DNA from: Tardiphaga alba
GTDB taxonomy: Bacteria; Pseudomonadota; Alphaproteobacteria; Rhizobiales; Xanthobacteraceae
Assembly (NCBI RefSeq): GCF_018279705.1
Contig: NZ_CP036498.1
Coordinates: forward strand, 248,001-312,000
Length of the DNA stretch: 64,000 nt
Direction of reading: 5' to 3'
Shown here: piece after piece, positions 50,270 through 58,823 of the stretch
How positions within the stretch are numbered: the stretch's first letter is position 1
How the letters are laid out: every line of letters starts with the position of its first letter
Made by a program: the position numbers and the translations under genes
Notes under the pieces: generated by a model
What the model saw: the letters and a program-made list of their open reading frames with translations, nothing else
Database searches by the model: none
What the model was told of the DNA's origin: nothing

Positions 50270-50373
50270 TGTCATCACCCGCGAAAGCGGGTGATCCAGT
50301 AAACACGGACGTCAGTGTCTACTGGATCGCCCGGTCCTAGCGCGCAATTGCGCGCACGGCCGGGCGATGACAG
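50270..50373. repeat. Palindromic repeat, family D (copy 1), inside the ugp operon
   Basis: TGTCATCACCCGCGAAAGCG ... GGCCGGGCGATGACAGAG, 104 bases, with a GATCCAGTAAACA / TGTCTACTGGATC inner pair. The copy at 53208 is similar. It fills the ugpB-ugpA gap, leaving ugpB's stop and ugpA's start intact. Confidence 0.85.
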
Positions 50374-50379
50374 AGGAGT

Positions 50380-51690
50380 TTACTTCACCGTTTTCTCAAA
50401 CGTCCGCAGCATCGCATTGCCACGCGTGACCGCGGCATCGAGTGCCTGCTGTGCCGTCTTCTGACCGCCCAGCGCCGCCTCGATCTCTTCCGACCAGATA
50501 TCGCGCAGCTGCACCATATTGCCGAAGCGAAGACCGCGGGAATTCTCCGTCGGCTCCTTGTTGGTCAGTTCCTTCAGCGGCGTCTCCAGCGTCGGGTTCT
50601 TCTCGTAGAAGCCCGATGCTTTGGTCTTCTCATAGGCCGCCTTGGTGATCGGCAGATAGCCGGATTCCTGATGCAGCTTGGCCTGGCGATCGGTGTCCGA
50701 GAGGAACGCGAAGAATTTTGCGACGCCCTTGTATTCATCCGGCTTCTTGCCACCCATCACCCATAGGGAGGCGCCGCCGATGATCGAGTTCTGCGGTGCG
50801 CCCTTCGCCTCCGGGTAATACGGCATCGGCGCCGAGGTGAAGGCGAACTTCGCGGTGCTCTTGGCGGTGGCGTAATAGCCCGACGAGGTCAGGAACAGCG
50901 GGCACTCGCCGGAGCCGAAGCGCGCTTCGCTGGCATTGGCGCGGCCGGAATAGTCGTAAGTCTTGTCCTTCACCAGCTCGGTCAGCGTCTGCAGATGTTT
51001 TACATGCAGCGGCGTGTTGAACTGCAGCACGGTGTCGAAACCGTCGAGCCCGTTGGCCTTGCTGCCGATCGGCACATTATGCCAGGCGGAGAACTGCTCG
51101 ATATTGGCCCAGGTCGCCCAAGCATTGGAGAAGCCGCAGGTGGTGTAGCCGGCCGCCTTGAGCTTCTTGGCGCTGTCGAACACCTCAGGCCAGGTCTTAG
51201 GAATCTCGGCGATGTCTGCTTTCTTCAGCGCATCGAGATTGACCCACATCACCATCGACGACGAGTTGAACGGAAAGGACAGCATCTCGCCCTTCGATGT
51301 CGAATAGTAACCGGTGATCGCCGGCAGATAGGCATTCGGATCGAACGGCTCGCCGGCATCCTTCATCAATTGATAGACCGGCTTGATGGCGCCCTTGGCG
51401 CTCATCATGGTCGCGGTGCCGACTTCGAACACCTGCAGGATATGCGGCGAGGTGCCAGCGCGGAAGGCGGCGATGCCGGCATTCATCGTATCGGGATAGG
51501 CGCCCTTGAAGGTCGGTACCACCTTGTAGTCGCTCTGCGAGGCGTTGAAGTCGGCGGCGAGTTTGTTGACGATGTCATTATTGCCGCCGCTCATCGCGTG
51601 CCACCACTGGATCTCGGTCACCGCCTGTGCGGGCGCAGCAAAAGCCAGGGTCGAGGCGAACAAGGTAGCGAGCGCGAAATGGCGGTTCAT
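50380..51690 (-). CDS. ugpB: sn-glycerol-3-phosphate-binding periplasmic protein UgpB
   Basis: The solute-binding protein of the Ugp importer, 436 residues with a signal peptide (MNRHFALATLFASTLAFAAPAQA). Family features: TEIQWWHAMSGGNNDIVNKLAADFNAS, VPTFKGAYPDTMNAGIAAFRAGTSPHILQVFEVGT, FNSSSMVMWVNLDALKKA and GGASLWVMGGKKPDEYKGVAKFF. The typical order is ugpBAEC. It is probably phosphate-regulated: a CTGTCAA near 51761 resembles one half of a Pho box, but the second half is poor. Confidence 0.94.
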   Translation of the reverse strand: MNRHFALATLFASTLAFAAPAQAVTEIQWWHAMSGGNNDIVNKLAADFNASQSDYKVVPTFKGAYPDTMNAGIAAFRAGTSPHILQVFEVGTATMMSAKGAIKPVYQLMKDAGEPFDPNAYLPAITGYYSTSKGEMLSFPFNSSSMVMWVNLDALKKADIAEIPKTWPEVFDSAKKLKAAGYTTCGFSNAWATWANIEQFSAWHNVPIGSKANGLDGFDTVLQFNTPLHVKHLQTLTELVKDKTYDYSGRANASEARFGSGECPLFLTSSGYYATAKSTAKFAFTSAPMPYYPEAKGAPQNSIIGGASLWVMGGKKPDEYKGVAKFFAFLSDTDRQAKLHQESGYLPITKAAYEKTKASGFYEKNPTLETPLKELTNKEPTENSRGLRFGNMVQLRDIWSEEIEAALGGQKTAQQALDAAVTRGNAMLRTFEKTVK

Positions 51691-51857
51691 TCAGTTTCTC
51701 CCGGGTGCTGTCATCGTCTTACCGCAACAGAGCTGCGCCGGATGACGTGCATGCGACATTTTGACAGGGCGGATGCTAGGCGGGAAAGGGCAGCGTTGGG
51801 AAGCCGCAAAAAGTCGGAGAGAGGCGGGGCTGCGGATCACGCAGCCCCGCGGATTTG

Positions 51858-53066
51858 TTAGCGCTTGCGTTCGGAACCGCTCACAGTGCCCTTCGCAACG
51901 AGGTCCTTGATCTCGTCCGCCGAGTAACCGAACTCGGTGAGGATCTCGTCAAAATGCTCGTTGAACTTTGGCGGCACGCGACGCAGGCTTGCTTTGGTGC
52001 GATCAAAACGGACCGGTGAGGCAACGCCCTTGTACCAGTCCTTCTCGATGACATCGCCGCGATGTTTTGTGTGCGCATTGGCAAGCGCCTTGTCGATCGA
52101 TTGCACGGGACCAGCGGGAAGGCCGGCGCCGAGCAGGCGTTCGCACAAGGGTGCAGAGTCATGCTGCGACAGGATCGCTTCGAGCTCAGCCCGCAACGCA
52201 TCGCGATTCACGACGCGGTCGCGGTTGCGCGCAAAGCGTTCGTCGGTTCCGAGGTCGGGCTTGCCGAGTTCGCGGCACAGTTTTCGGAAGGTGCCGTCAT
52301 TGCCGACGCCCATGAAAATGTTGCCGTCGCGCGCCTTGAACACGGCATAGGGCACCAGGTTCGGATGCTCGTTGCCGGTGAGGGCGGGCGGCTTGCCGCC
52401 ATTGTAGAAGTAGTTCGACGTATGCGGATGCATGATCGCGAGGCCGGTCTCATACAGCGTCGCTTCCACGAACTGCCCGAGGCCGGATTTCGCACGCTCC
52501 TGCAGCGCCATCAGGATGCCGACACAGGCATAAAGGCCGGTGCACATGTCCACCAGCGCGACGCCGATACGCGTCGGGCCTGAGTCCTGCGAGCCGGTGG
52601 AGGCCATCAGGCCGACCATCGACTGGATGATGGCGTCATAGCCGGGATGGCCGCCATGCGGGCCATCGGCGCCGAAGCCGGAGATGCGGCAATGGATCAA
52701 TTGCGGGAATTTCTCGCGCAAAAAGTCGTTGCCGATGCCCCATTTGTCGAGCGTGCCGGGCTTGAAGTTCTCGATCATCACGTCGGCATCGTCGAGCATG
52801 CGCATCAGCACCGCGCGTCCGCCCTCGGATGCGAGGTCGAGGCCGATGGAGCGCTTGTTGCGGTTGGCGCCGACGAAATAGGCTGCGTCCTCGTCGTGGA
52901 ACGGGGGGCCCCAGTCGCGGGTCTCATCACCAGCCGGTGGTTCGACCTTGACGATATCAGCGCCGTGGTCGCCCAGGATCTGCGTGCAGTAGGGACCACC
53001 GAGCACACGCGACAGATCGATCACGCGCAGGCCGGCAATCGCGCCGGGGGCTACGGGTAAGCTCAT
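51858..53066 (-). CDS. CaiB/BaiF family CoA-transferase
   Basis: A family III CoA-transferase of 402 residues. The GLRVIDLSRVLGGPYCTQILGDHGADIVKVEPPAGDETRDWGPP start, KRSIGLDLASEGGRAVLMRML, and the catalytic Asp in GVALVDMCTGLYACVGI are present. These enzymes move CoA between acyl groups such as formyl/oxalyl or succinyl/itaconyl. The acyl partner cannot be told. No metabolic neighbours point to a pathway. Confidence 0.9.
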   Translation of the reverse strand: MSLPVAPGAIAGLRVIDLSRVLGGPYCTQILGDHGADIVKVEPPAGDETRDWGPPFHDEDAAYFVGANRNKRSIGLDLASEGGRAVLMRMLDDADVMIENFKPGTLDKWGIGNDFLREKFPQLIHCRISGFGADGPHGGHPGYDAIIQSMVGLMASTGSQDSGPTRIGVALVDMCTGLYACVGILMALQERAKSGLGQFVEATLYETGLAIMHPHTSNYFYNGGKPPALTGNEHPNLVPYAVFKARDGNIFMGVGNDGTFRKLCRELGKPDLGTDERFARNRDRVVNRDALRAELEAILSQHDSAPLCERLLGAGLPAGPVQSIDKALANAHTKHRGDVIEKDWYKGVASPVRFDRTKASLRRVPPKFNEHFDEILTEFGYSADEIKDLVAKGTVSGSERKR

Positions 53067-53207
53067 TCAATCAGCCTTCTCTTGAGTGTCGTTGTTCTTA
53101 TGCCAGAGAGCATCGTGAAGGCTGTCAGGGGTACCGGGGATCAGTGCATGCGGCAATGGGCGTGTGCGCGCAGCCGCTATGATCGTGAGTGCGAACGCAA
53201 CTCCGCC

Positions 53208-53310
53208 TGTCATCCCCGCGAAAGCGGGGATCCAGTAAACACAGGTCTATGCGTTCGATCAGCTGCGCCGGTGTCTACTGGATCGCCCGGTCAAGCCGGG
53301 CGATGACAGC
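53208..53310. repeat. Palindromic repeat, family D (copy 2)
   Basis: TGTCATCCCCGCGAAAGCGG ... GCCGGGCGATGACAG, 103 bases, sharing GATCCAGTAAACA / TGTCTACTGGATC with the 50270 copy. It lies between the CoA-transferase start region and the stop of ohr. Confidence 0.85.
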
Positions 53311-53329
53311 AGCATTTGCGGCTACCGCC

Positions 53330-53755
53330 TCACAAAATGACCGACCGCACCTCGATATTCCCGCGCGTGGCATTCGAATACGGGCAGACCTGGTGCGCCT
53401 TCTCGACCAGCGCTTCTGCCTCAGTGCGATCGAGGCCGGGCAACGAGATCGCGAGCTCCACATCGAGGCCGAAGCCGCCGGCCGAGCGCGGGCCGATACC
53501 CACAGTCGCCGTCACCGACACATCTGCCGGCACCTTCGGGCCGCCCTGCGAGCCCACGAACTTCATCGCGCCGATGAAGCAAGCCGAATAGCCCATGGCG
53601 AACAGCTGCTCGGGATTGTTGCCTTCGCCGCCGGCGCCGCCGAGTTCCTTCGGGGTGACGAGCTTGACGTCGAGCGAGCCGTCGGTGGTGGTAGCGCGGC
53701 CGTCGCGGCCGCCGGTTGCCTTGGCGCTGGTCTTGTAGAGAACGTTCACGGACAT
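53330..53755 (-). CDS. ohr: Organic hydroperoxide resistance protein Ohr
   Basis: A thiol peroxidase of the Ohr/OsmC fold, 141 residues, reducing fatty-acid and other organic hydroperoxides. The two redox cysteines are Cys59 (GYSACFIGAMKF) and Cys124 (QVCPYSNATRGN). MSVNVLYKTSAKATGGRDGRA is the usual N-terminus. It is divergent from ohrR, with the likely operator between. Confidence 0.96.
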   Translation of the reverse strand: MSVNVLYKTSAKATGGRDGRATTTDGSLDVKLVTPKELGGAGGEGNNPEQLFAMGYSACFIGAMKFVGSQGGPKVPADVSVTATVGIGPRSAGGFGLDVELAISLPGLDRTEAEALVEKAHQVCPYSNATRGNIEVRSVIL

Positions 53756-53813
53756 GGTGGTCTCCTTCGGTTGGGCGCTTGCGCGTCGTTGTTGATGCGA
53801 TGAATAATGGTGT

Positions 53814-53826
53814 ACAATTAGATTGT
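53814..53826. promoter_or_regulatory. Candidate OhrR operator
   Basis: ACAAT - TAG - ATTGT, a perfect 13-base palindrome in the ohr-ohrR gap, 58 bases before the ohr ATG on the other strand and about 105 bases before ohrR. A second ATTGTGC half lies near 53862. OhrR operators in related bacteria are AT-rich palindromes built on TACAATT. Confidence 0.6.
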
Positions 53827-53930
53827 GCGCAATGCAAAAGCGCAGGCGCGCGATTATATTGTGCTCAACAGATCGTGAGCGGGCTTGGCGGGGCTGGCGC
53901 CGCGTGGCCAGATGGGCTCAGGAGATGATG

Positions 53931-54389
53931 ATGGCGAAGAAACCGGCCCCGGCAGGCCTCCTGCAGCTCGATAATCAGATTTGCTTTGCGGTCTATTCCG
54001 CAGGCCATGCATTCAACCGTGTCTACAAGCCATTGCTGGACAAGCTCGGGCTGACCTATCCGCAATACCTGGCGATGCTGGTGCTGTGGGAGCGCGACAA
54101 CGTGCCGGTGAAGGAGATCGGCGAGAAGCTGTTCCTCGATTCGGGCACGCTGACGCCGTTGCTGAAGCGGCTGGAGACAGCAGGCCTCGTGAAACGCACC
54201 CGCGGTGAAAAGGACGAGCGCACGGTGATCGTGACCCTCACACCGCAGGGCAAGGCGCTGCGGGACAAGGCCAACGCTGTGCCTCAGGGGATCCTCCGCG
54301 CCGCAGATTGCACGGTGGAAGAGATGGTGGCGATGAAGGACGAGATCGTCGCGCTCAGGGATCGATTGAACAAGGCGCTGGGCGAATAG
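53931..54389 (+). CDS. ohrR: Organic hydroperoxide sensor OhrR (MarR family)
   Basis: A MarR-type repressor of ohr, 152 residues. The sensing cysteine is Cys18 ([15 protein letters not shown]), oxidised by organic peroxides to release DNA. The winged helix is [38 protein letters not shown] ends six bases before the third of three in-frame ATGs at 53931; starting at 53925 would add two Met. Divergent from ohr. Confidence 0.95.
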   Translation: MAKKPAPAGLLQLDNQICFAVYSAGHAFNRVYKPLLDKLGLTYPQYLAMLVLWERDNVPVKEIGEKLFLDSGTLTPLLKRLETAGLVKRTRGEKDERTVIVTLTPQGKALRDKANAVPQGILRAADCTVEEMVAMKDEIVALRDRLNKALGE

Positions 54390-54396
54390 GCAGCGG

Positions 54397-54633
54397 CTAA
54401 AGGCGCTTCTTTGCGAAGGCGCGGCCGGAGCCAGACTTCAAGTATCGCTCGAAAGCAAAAGCTCGCTTGGCGTCATCGAATGCGATGTATGTCTTGATTC
54501 GCCACGGTCGATATTTCGACGTATGCGGCACCTCGCCGGCATTGTGCTTGCTGAGCCGTCCCCGCAAATCATCGGCAATGCCGATGTAATGGTGCGCGAG
54601 ATCGAGGCTTTCGAGAATGTAGACGTACTTCAT
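54397..54633 (-). CDS. GIY-YIG domain protein (UPF0213 type)
   Basis: A 78-residue stand-alone GIY-YIG domain: KYVYILESLDLAHHYIGIADDLRGRLSKHNAG, with the second motif as YIG and the Arg and Glu in HTSKYRPW and AFAFERYLKSGSG. Such small proteins are nuclease-like and of unknown role; some are tied to DNA uptake or repair. It converges with ohrR. Confidence 0.92.
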   Translation of the reverse strand: MKYVYILESLDLAHHYIGIADDLRGRLSKHNAGEVPHTSKYRPWRIKTYIAFDDAKRAFAFERYLKSGSGRAFAKKRL

Positions 54634-54765
54634 CAGCGTGCGCCCACAGGCGCTAGAAGAACATCGACTGTTGGGAAGAGCTTACTCGATAGCGTGGAGC
54701 GCGGGAGCGAGAATCGGACATTGAACCGCCGAGGCCCGCTTACGCCCTGCGGGCTTCAGCGTGAC

Positions 54766-54839
54766 ATCCTTCGCTCGCTTCGCGTCCGATGGTGTGGAGA
54801 TTGGCTTGCCGAGCCGAAGCTCGCGAAGCGAGCGAAGGA

Positions 54840-54840
<1 letters not shown>
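54766..54840. repeat. 19-bp perfect inverted repeat abutting tRNA-Ala
   Basis: ATCCTTCGCTCGCTTCGCG (54766-54784) and its exact complement at 54822-54840, with a 37-base loop. The right arm's last base (54840) is the last base of the tRNA 3' CCA. It could be the tRNA's 3' processing or termination hairpin, or an inserted repeat. Confidence 0.85.
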
Positions 54841-54915
<75 letters not shown>

Positions 54916-55006
54916 GAAACCTGCGACGCACTGGGTGCGGCGTCGCGGGCAAACCCAAACCACATGTTCGGGCAGATCACAAGTCCTGTTGTCAGGTTCT
55001 TGTCAC

Positions 55007-55408
55007 TTAACCTTCTTCATCGTTCGAATGATCGCCGATGATGTCGGTCACATCGTCATCACCTTCGTCTTCGTCGGGGATGAAGGTCGAATCGTCATCA
55101 TCATCATCGACCGAATCGTCGGCTTCGATGTCGTCTTCGGATTCGAGGATGGCAGCCTTCTTGCCGGTGGTCTCTTCGGCATCGGCCTCCTCGAGGGACA
55201 CCATTTCCTCGTTCTCGTTGGTCTCGTTCTCGTCCGTCGCATTCGCGGCCGAGGCGCGCTCTGCAGCGCGGCCACGGGTCGGCGCAATCGGAGCGATCGG
55301 CACCACCTCACCGGTATAAGGCGAAATCACCGGCGTCTTGTTGAGGTCGTAGAACTTCTTGCCCGTGGTTGGGCAAATGCGTTTGGTTCCGAGGTCGGAT
55401 TTGGCCAC
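55007..55408 (-). CDS. TIGR02300 (FYDLN acid domain) protein
   Basis: A 133-residue alphaproteobacterial protein. The N-terminal signature is MAKSDLGTKRICPTTGKKFYDLNKTPVISPYTG, a single-Cys, zinc-ribbon-like start. The rest is strongly acidic (DDSVDDDDDDSTFIPDEDEGDDD). Function unknown. It is usually found beside tRNA-Ala and aroA, as here, and is divergent from aroA. Confidence 0.95.
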   Translation of the reverse strand: MAKSDLGTKRICPTTGKKFYDLNKTPVISPYTGEVVPIAPIAPTRGRAAERASAANATDENETNENEEMVSLEEADAEETTGKKAAILESEDDIEADDSVDDDDDDSTFIPDEDEGDDDVTDIIGDHSNDEEG

Positions 55409-55557
55409 GTGCAGGTGTCCTGGGGATTTCTTGAAAAACGGTGCTTCACTTGGCTAGTTGAGACGCGCATGTCAATAGCGCTTTGCACGTGAATGACGGG
55501 CGCGTGACGCGTCGTGGCCCGTATGCTACGAGCCCGCTTGCGCAAGGGAACAGTATT

Positions 55558-56919
55558 TTGAGCCATCCAGACACGTCCCAAGACACGTCCAAAGCCCGGC
55601 AGACGCCTCTCACATCGCGCAAATCAGGCGCTTTGCACGGCTCTGCGCGTGTGCCCGGCGACAAGTCGATTTCGCATCGCGCCCTCATTCTCGGCGCGCT
55701 GGCCGTCGGCGAAACCCGGATCACCGGCCTGCTCGAAGGCGAGGATGTGCTGAATACCGGCAAAGCCATGCAGGCGCTCGGCGCCAAGGTCGCGCGGACG
55801 GGTGATTTCGCTTGGAAGGTCAATGGCGTAGGCGTGGCGGGCTTCGCCGAGCCGAAGGCGCCACTGGATTTTGGCAATGCCGGAACCGGCTCTCGGCTGG
55901 TGATGGGCGCCGTCGCCGGCTGTCCGATTACCGTGACCTTCGACGGCGACGCCTCGCTGCGCAGCCGCCCGATGCGCCGCATCGTCGATCCCTTGGAGCT
56001 GATGGGCGCCAAGGTCATTGCCAGCCAGGAGGGCGGCCGGCTGCCGCTGACCCTGCAGGGCGCCCGCGATCCCCTCCCGATCGTCTACAAGACGCCGGTG
56101 GCCTCCGCGCAGATCAAGTCAGCCGTGCTGCTGGCCGGCCTGTCGGCTCCCGGTACCACCACGGTGATCGAGACCGAGGCCAGCCGTGACCATACCGAGC
56201 TGATGCTCAAACATTTCGGCGCCGAGATCGTCTCCGAGAAGGAAGGCGCCCATGGCCGCAAGATCACGCTCACAGGCCAGCCCGAACTGAAGGGCGCCGA
56301 TGTCGTGGTGCCGGCTGATCCGTCCTCCGCCGCTTTCCCGATGGTGGCGGCGCTGATCACCCCGGGCTCGGAGATCGAGCTGACCGACGTGATGACTAAT
56401 CCGCTCCGCACCGGCCTGTTCACGACGCTGCGCGAGATGGGAGCGGATATCGAAGAGCTGGACATTCGCGGCGATGCCGGCGAGCCCATGGCCAAATTCC
56501 GCGTCAAGACGTCGAAGTTGAAGGGCGTCGAAGTGCCGCCGGAACGTGCGCCGTCGATGATCGACGAATATCTGGTGTTGGCAGTGGCCGCGTCTTTCGC
56601 AGAAGGCACCACGATCATGCGCGGGTTGCAGGAATTGCGCGTCAAGGAATCCGATCGCCTGGAGGCCACCGCCGCGATGATCCGCGTCAATGGCGTCAAG
56701 GCCGAGATCGTCGGCGATGATCTGATCGTCCACGGCACCGGCAAAGTGCCCGGCGGCGGCACGGTATCCACCCACATGGATCACCGCATCGCCATGTCGG
56801 CCCTCGTCATGGGCTGCGCGTCGGACGCGCCCGTCACCATCGACGACACGACCTTCATCGCCACCAGCTTCCCCGATTTCATCCCGATGATGCGCCGTCT
56901 GGGCGCGGATTTCGCGTAA
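55558..56919 (+). CDS. aroA: 3-phosphoshikimate 1-carboxyvinyltransferase (EPSP synthase)
   Basis: The sixth step of the shikimate pathway, joining phosphoenolpyruvate to shikimate-3-phosphate. Signatures: [19 protein letters not shown] at the N-terminus, [16 protein letters not shown], and [23 protein letters not shown] at 55558 preceded by AAGGGA gives SHPDTSQ...LTSRKSGAL and 453 residues, like related proteins; longer in-frame options reach to 55483. The sequence is of the class II type (a GNAGTG-Ser pattern), which is often less sensitive to glyphosate. cmk normally follows aroA directly; here two extra genes intervene. Confidence 0.95.
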   Translation: MSHPDTSQDTSKARQTPLTSRKSGALHGSARVPGDKSISHRALILGALAVGETRITGLLEGEDVLNTGKAMQALGAKVARTGDFAWKVNGVGVAGFAEPKAPLDFGNAGTGSRLVMGAVAGCPITVTFDGDASLRSRPMRRIVDPLELMGAKVIASQEGGRLPLTLQGARDPLPIVYKTPVASAQIKSAVLLAGLSAPGTTTVIETEASRDHTELMLKHFGAEIVSEKEGAHGRKITLTGQPELKGADVVVPADPSSAAFPMVAALITPGSEIELTDVMTNPLRTGLFTTLREMGADIEELDIRGDAGEPMAKFRVKTSKLKGVEVPPERAPSMIDEYLVLAVAASFAEGTTIMRGLQELRVKESDRLEATAAMIRVNGVKAEIVGDDLIVHGTGKVPGGGTVSTHMDHRIAMSALVMGCASDAPVTIDDTTFIATSFPDFIPMMRRLGADFA

Positions 56920-56923
56920 CGCC

Positions 56924-57529
56924 ATGACGACAGGCTTCGACCGCGATGCCTTGCTGGACGCCTTCGACGAGATTGGGCGGGCAGCGGTCGCGGCCGGAAC
57001 GAAGCTGCAGATCGCTGTGTATGGCGGCTCGGCATTAATGCTGGCGAGCAATTTTCGCTTCGCGACGGAAGACGTCGATATCGCGGAGATTGGTAAAGTC
57101 TGGCCGGATTGGCTGCTCGCGGTGGCGGAGCGAATTGCCGTTCAACGCGGCTGGTCCCGTGATTGGCTGAATGAAGGTGTTGCGTTTCATCTCAGCTCGC
57201 TGGCGACCCATGCTGGCGATCATCTCGAATTCGGGACTTTTCCGCGTGGCGGCTCAGCGCCCGGACTTGCTGTCTCGGTTCCGACGGCTGAATATCTGTT
57301 GGCATTGAAATTGAAAGCGATGCGGGTAACCGACGTTCTGCGCGGCGATACAGAACGCCTCGACATTTTGAATTTGATGGATGTCGTCGGCATCGAAGCA
57401 GCCGATCAGGCGATCGCATTGCTGGCGAAGTATTTTCCGATCAGTGCTGCCTCGTCGGAAAAGCAGCGCTTCTTGCTGAAAAACATGAGCCGCGAAGGAA
57501 AGAGCGATGCGCCCAAATACCCTCGCTGA
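56924..57529 (+). CDS. Nucleotidyltransferase-like protein (DUF6036/AbiEii-like)
   Basis: A 201-residue protein with a polymerase-beta-type minimal nucleotidyltransferase start: VYGGSALMLASNFRFATEDVDIAEI, i.e. the GGSA helix followed ~15 residues later by the acidic EDVD. LEFGTFPRGGSAPGLAVSVPTAEYLLALKLKAMRV and TERLDILNLMDVVGIEA follow, as in DUF6036/AbiEii-like toxins and their relatives. The ATG lies 4 bases after the aroA stop. The next gene overlaps its end by 23 bases. It may nucleotidylate a protein or RNA; the target is unknown. Confidence 0.8.
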   Translation: MTTGFDRDALLDAFDEIGRAAVAAGTKLQIAVYGGSALMLASNFRFATEDVDIAEIGKVWPDWLLAVAERIAVQRGWSRDWLNEGVAFHLSSLATHAGDHLEFGTFPRGGSAPGLAVSVPTAEYLLALKLKAMRVTDVLRGDTERLDILNLMDVVGIEAADQAIALLAKYFPISAASSEKQRFLLKNMSREGKSDAPKYPR

Positions 57530-57926
57530 GGCGGTCGATCGGATTCGATCCGGAACGGCACAGGACGTCGCATTGGCCGAGTTCGTCGATCATTTCGATC
57601 TCGCTACGACCAGTGATGCGCGTTACGCCAGTCTGGCGGATGAGCCGGCGCTCGGCCGCGACCCGAAGCTTGACGCATTGGCAGGAGCGATTGCGGAATA
57701 TCTCGCCAAGCAGTATCGCCTCGGACAGGTGCCGAGCTGGGCATCCGGACCGTCGCGTCGGTTGGACGAGCCTTGGTTCACGGCAACCGGTTCGACCGAT
57801 GCCATGCGCGAATACCTCACCTTCGCGAGCCCGGCCGAATTCGCGTCCCGCAACATCTTCACCGAGGAGCGCCCGCTGCGGCGCGCCCGTTCTGAGCTGA
57901 CACACGAAAGTTCCACTTCGACATGA
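57507..57926 (+). CDS. Partner protein of the nucleotidyltransferase, unknown function
   Basis: A 139-residue soluble protein. The N-terminal half is helical ([45 protein letters not shown]). The C-terminal half reads [20 protein letters not shown] ... [30 protein letters not shown]. From memory, the PSW-x-EPWF-x-RNIF-x-LRRA pattern recurs in proteins paired with DUF6036 nucleotidyltransferases. It overlaps the nucleotidyltransferase by 23 bases and cmk by an ATGA. It is probably a neutralising or substrate-recognition partner, but nothing proves it. Confidence 0.7.
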   Translation: MRPNTLAEAVDRIRSGTAQDVALAEFVDHFDLATTSDARYASLADEPALGRDPKLDALAGAIAEYLAKQYRLGQVPSWASGPSRRLDEPWFTATGSTDAMREYLTFASPAEFASRNIFTEERPLRRARSELTHESSTST

Positions 57927-58561
57927 TCATCGCCATCGACGGACCCGCCGCATCTGGAAAAGGCACGCTCGGCAAGCGCCTGGCGAAGCATTATGGCTAC
58001 CGTCATCTCGATACCGGCGTGCTTTATCGCGCGGTCGGTTTTGCGCTGATCGAGCGCGGGATCGATCTCAACAACGAGATCGAGGCCGTGCATGCCGCCG
58101 AGAGCCTCGATCCCGAGCATTTCGGGAACCCGGCGCTCAAGACCCAGCAGGCCGGCGACGCTGCCTCCATCGTTTCAGCCTTCCCGCGTGTCCGCGAAGC
58201 CCTGCTCAACTTCCAGCGCCATTTCGCTGAGGAACCGCCCGGCGCCGTGCTCGACGGCCGCGACATCGGAACCGTGATCTGCCCGGATGCCGACGTGAAG
58301 ATCTATGTCGTGGCCGATCCCGTCGTCCGCGCCCGCCGGCGCACGCTGGAGGCCAAGGGGCGCGGCGAGGCGGCGGATGAGGCGCTAGTCCTGGCCGACA
58401 TCCTCAAGCGCGACGAGCGCGACCAGAACCGCCCTGTGGCGCCTTTAAAGCCTGCAGAAGATGCATACTTGCTGGATAATTCCAATTTGGATATAGAAGG
58501 CGGCGTCCGGGCCGCCATCGACATTGTCGAGGCCGTCCGAGCGGGCCGGCAGCGGGTCTGA
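57923..58561 (+). CDS. cmk: Cytidylate kinase
   Basis: Phosphorylates CMP and dCMP. The 212 residues start with the P-loop [30 protein letters not shown] and contain the lid and [17 protein letters not shown], then [14 protein letters not shown]. The ATG overlaps the preceding gene's stop as ATGA, so cmk is translationally coupled to the nucleotidyltransferase module. rpsA follows, as usual. Confidence 0.97.
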   Translation: MIIAIDGPAASGKGTLGKRLAKHYGYRHLDTGVLYRAVGFALIERGIDLNNEIEAVHAAESLDPEHFGNPALKTQQAGDAASIVSAFPRVREALLNFQRHFAEEPPGAVLDGRDIGTVICPDADVKIYVVADPVVRARRRTLEAKGRGEAADEALVLADILKRDERDQNRPVAPLKPAEDAYLLDNSNLDIEGGVRAAIDIVEAVRAGRQRV

Positions 58562-58823
58562 TCGATCTCTCTTTCCGAGGGGCATCAAGGCGAAACCGCA
58601 GCCGTCATTGGAGGAGCGCCCGCTCCCGGTCTCGAGCTGCGATACGCTCTTTTCTGGTCCCGGATACCAAGCTGACAATACGCATCATTTGCGAAGGCAT
58701 CCTGCCGGCCCGTTTTTGCACCTCCATGCAAAGCGGTCGCCAGAGGTTGCGGACCTTTGGCCCTTTGCTCTCGTTGCGCCCCTTAACCCGAACGGCCGGC
58801 AAGATACCGCATCTGGAGAACAA

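Noticed and set aside
51745..51770. Pho box before ugpB
   Set aside because: Only one CTGTCAA half is convincing; the 11-base-spaced second half does not match.
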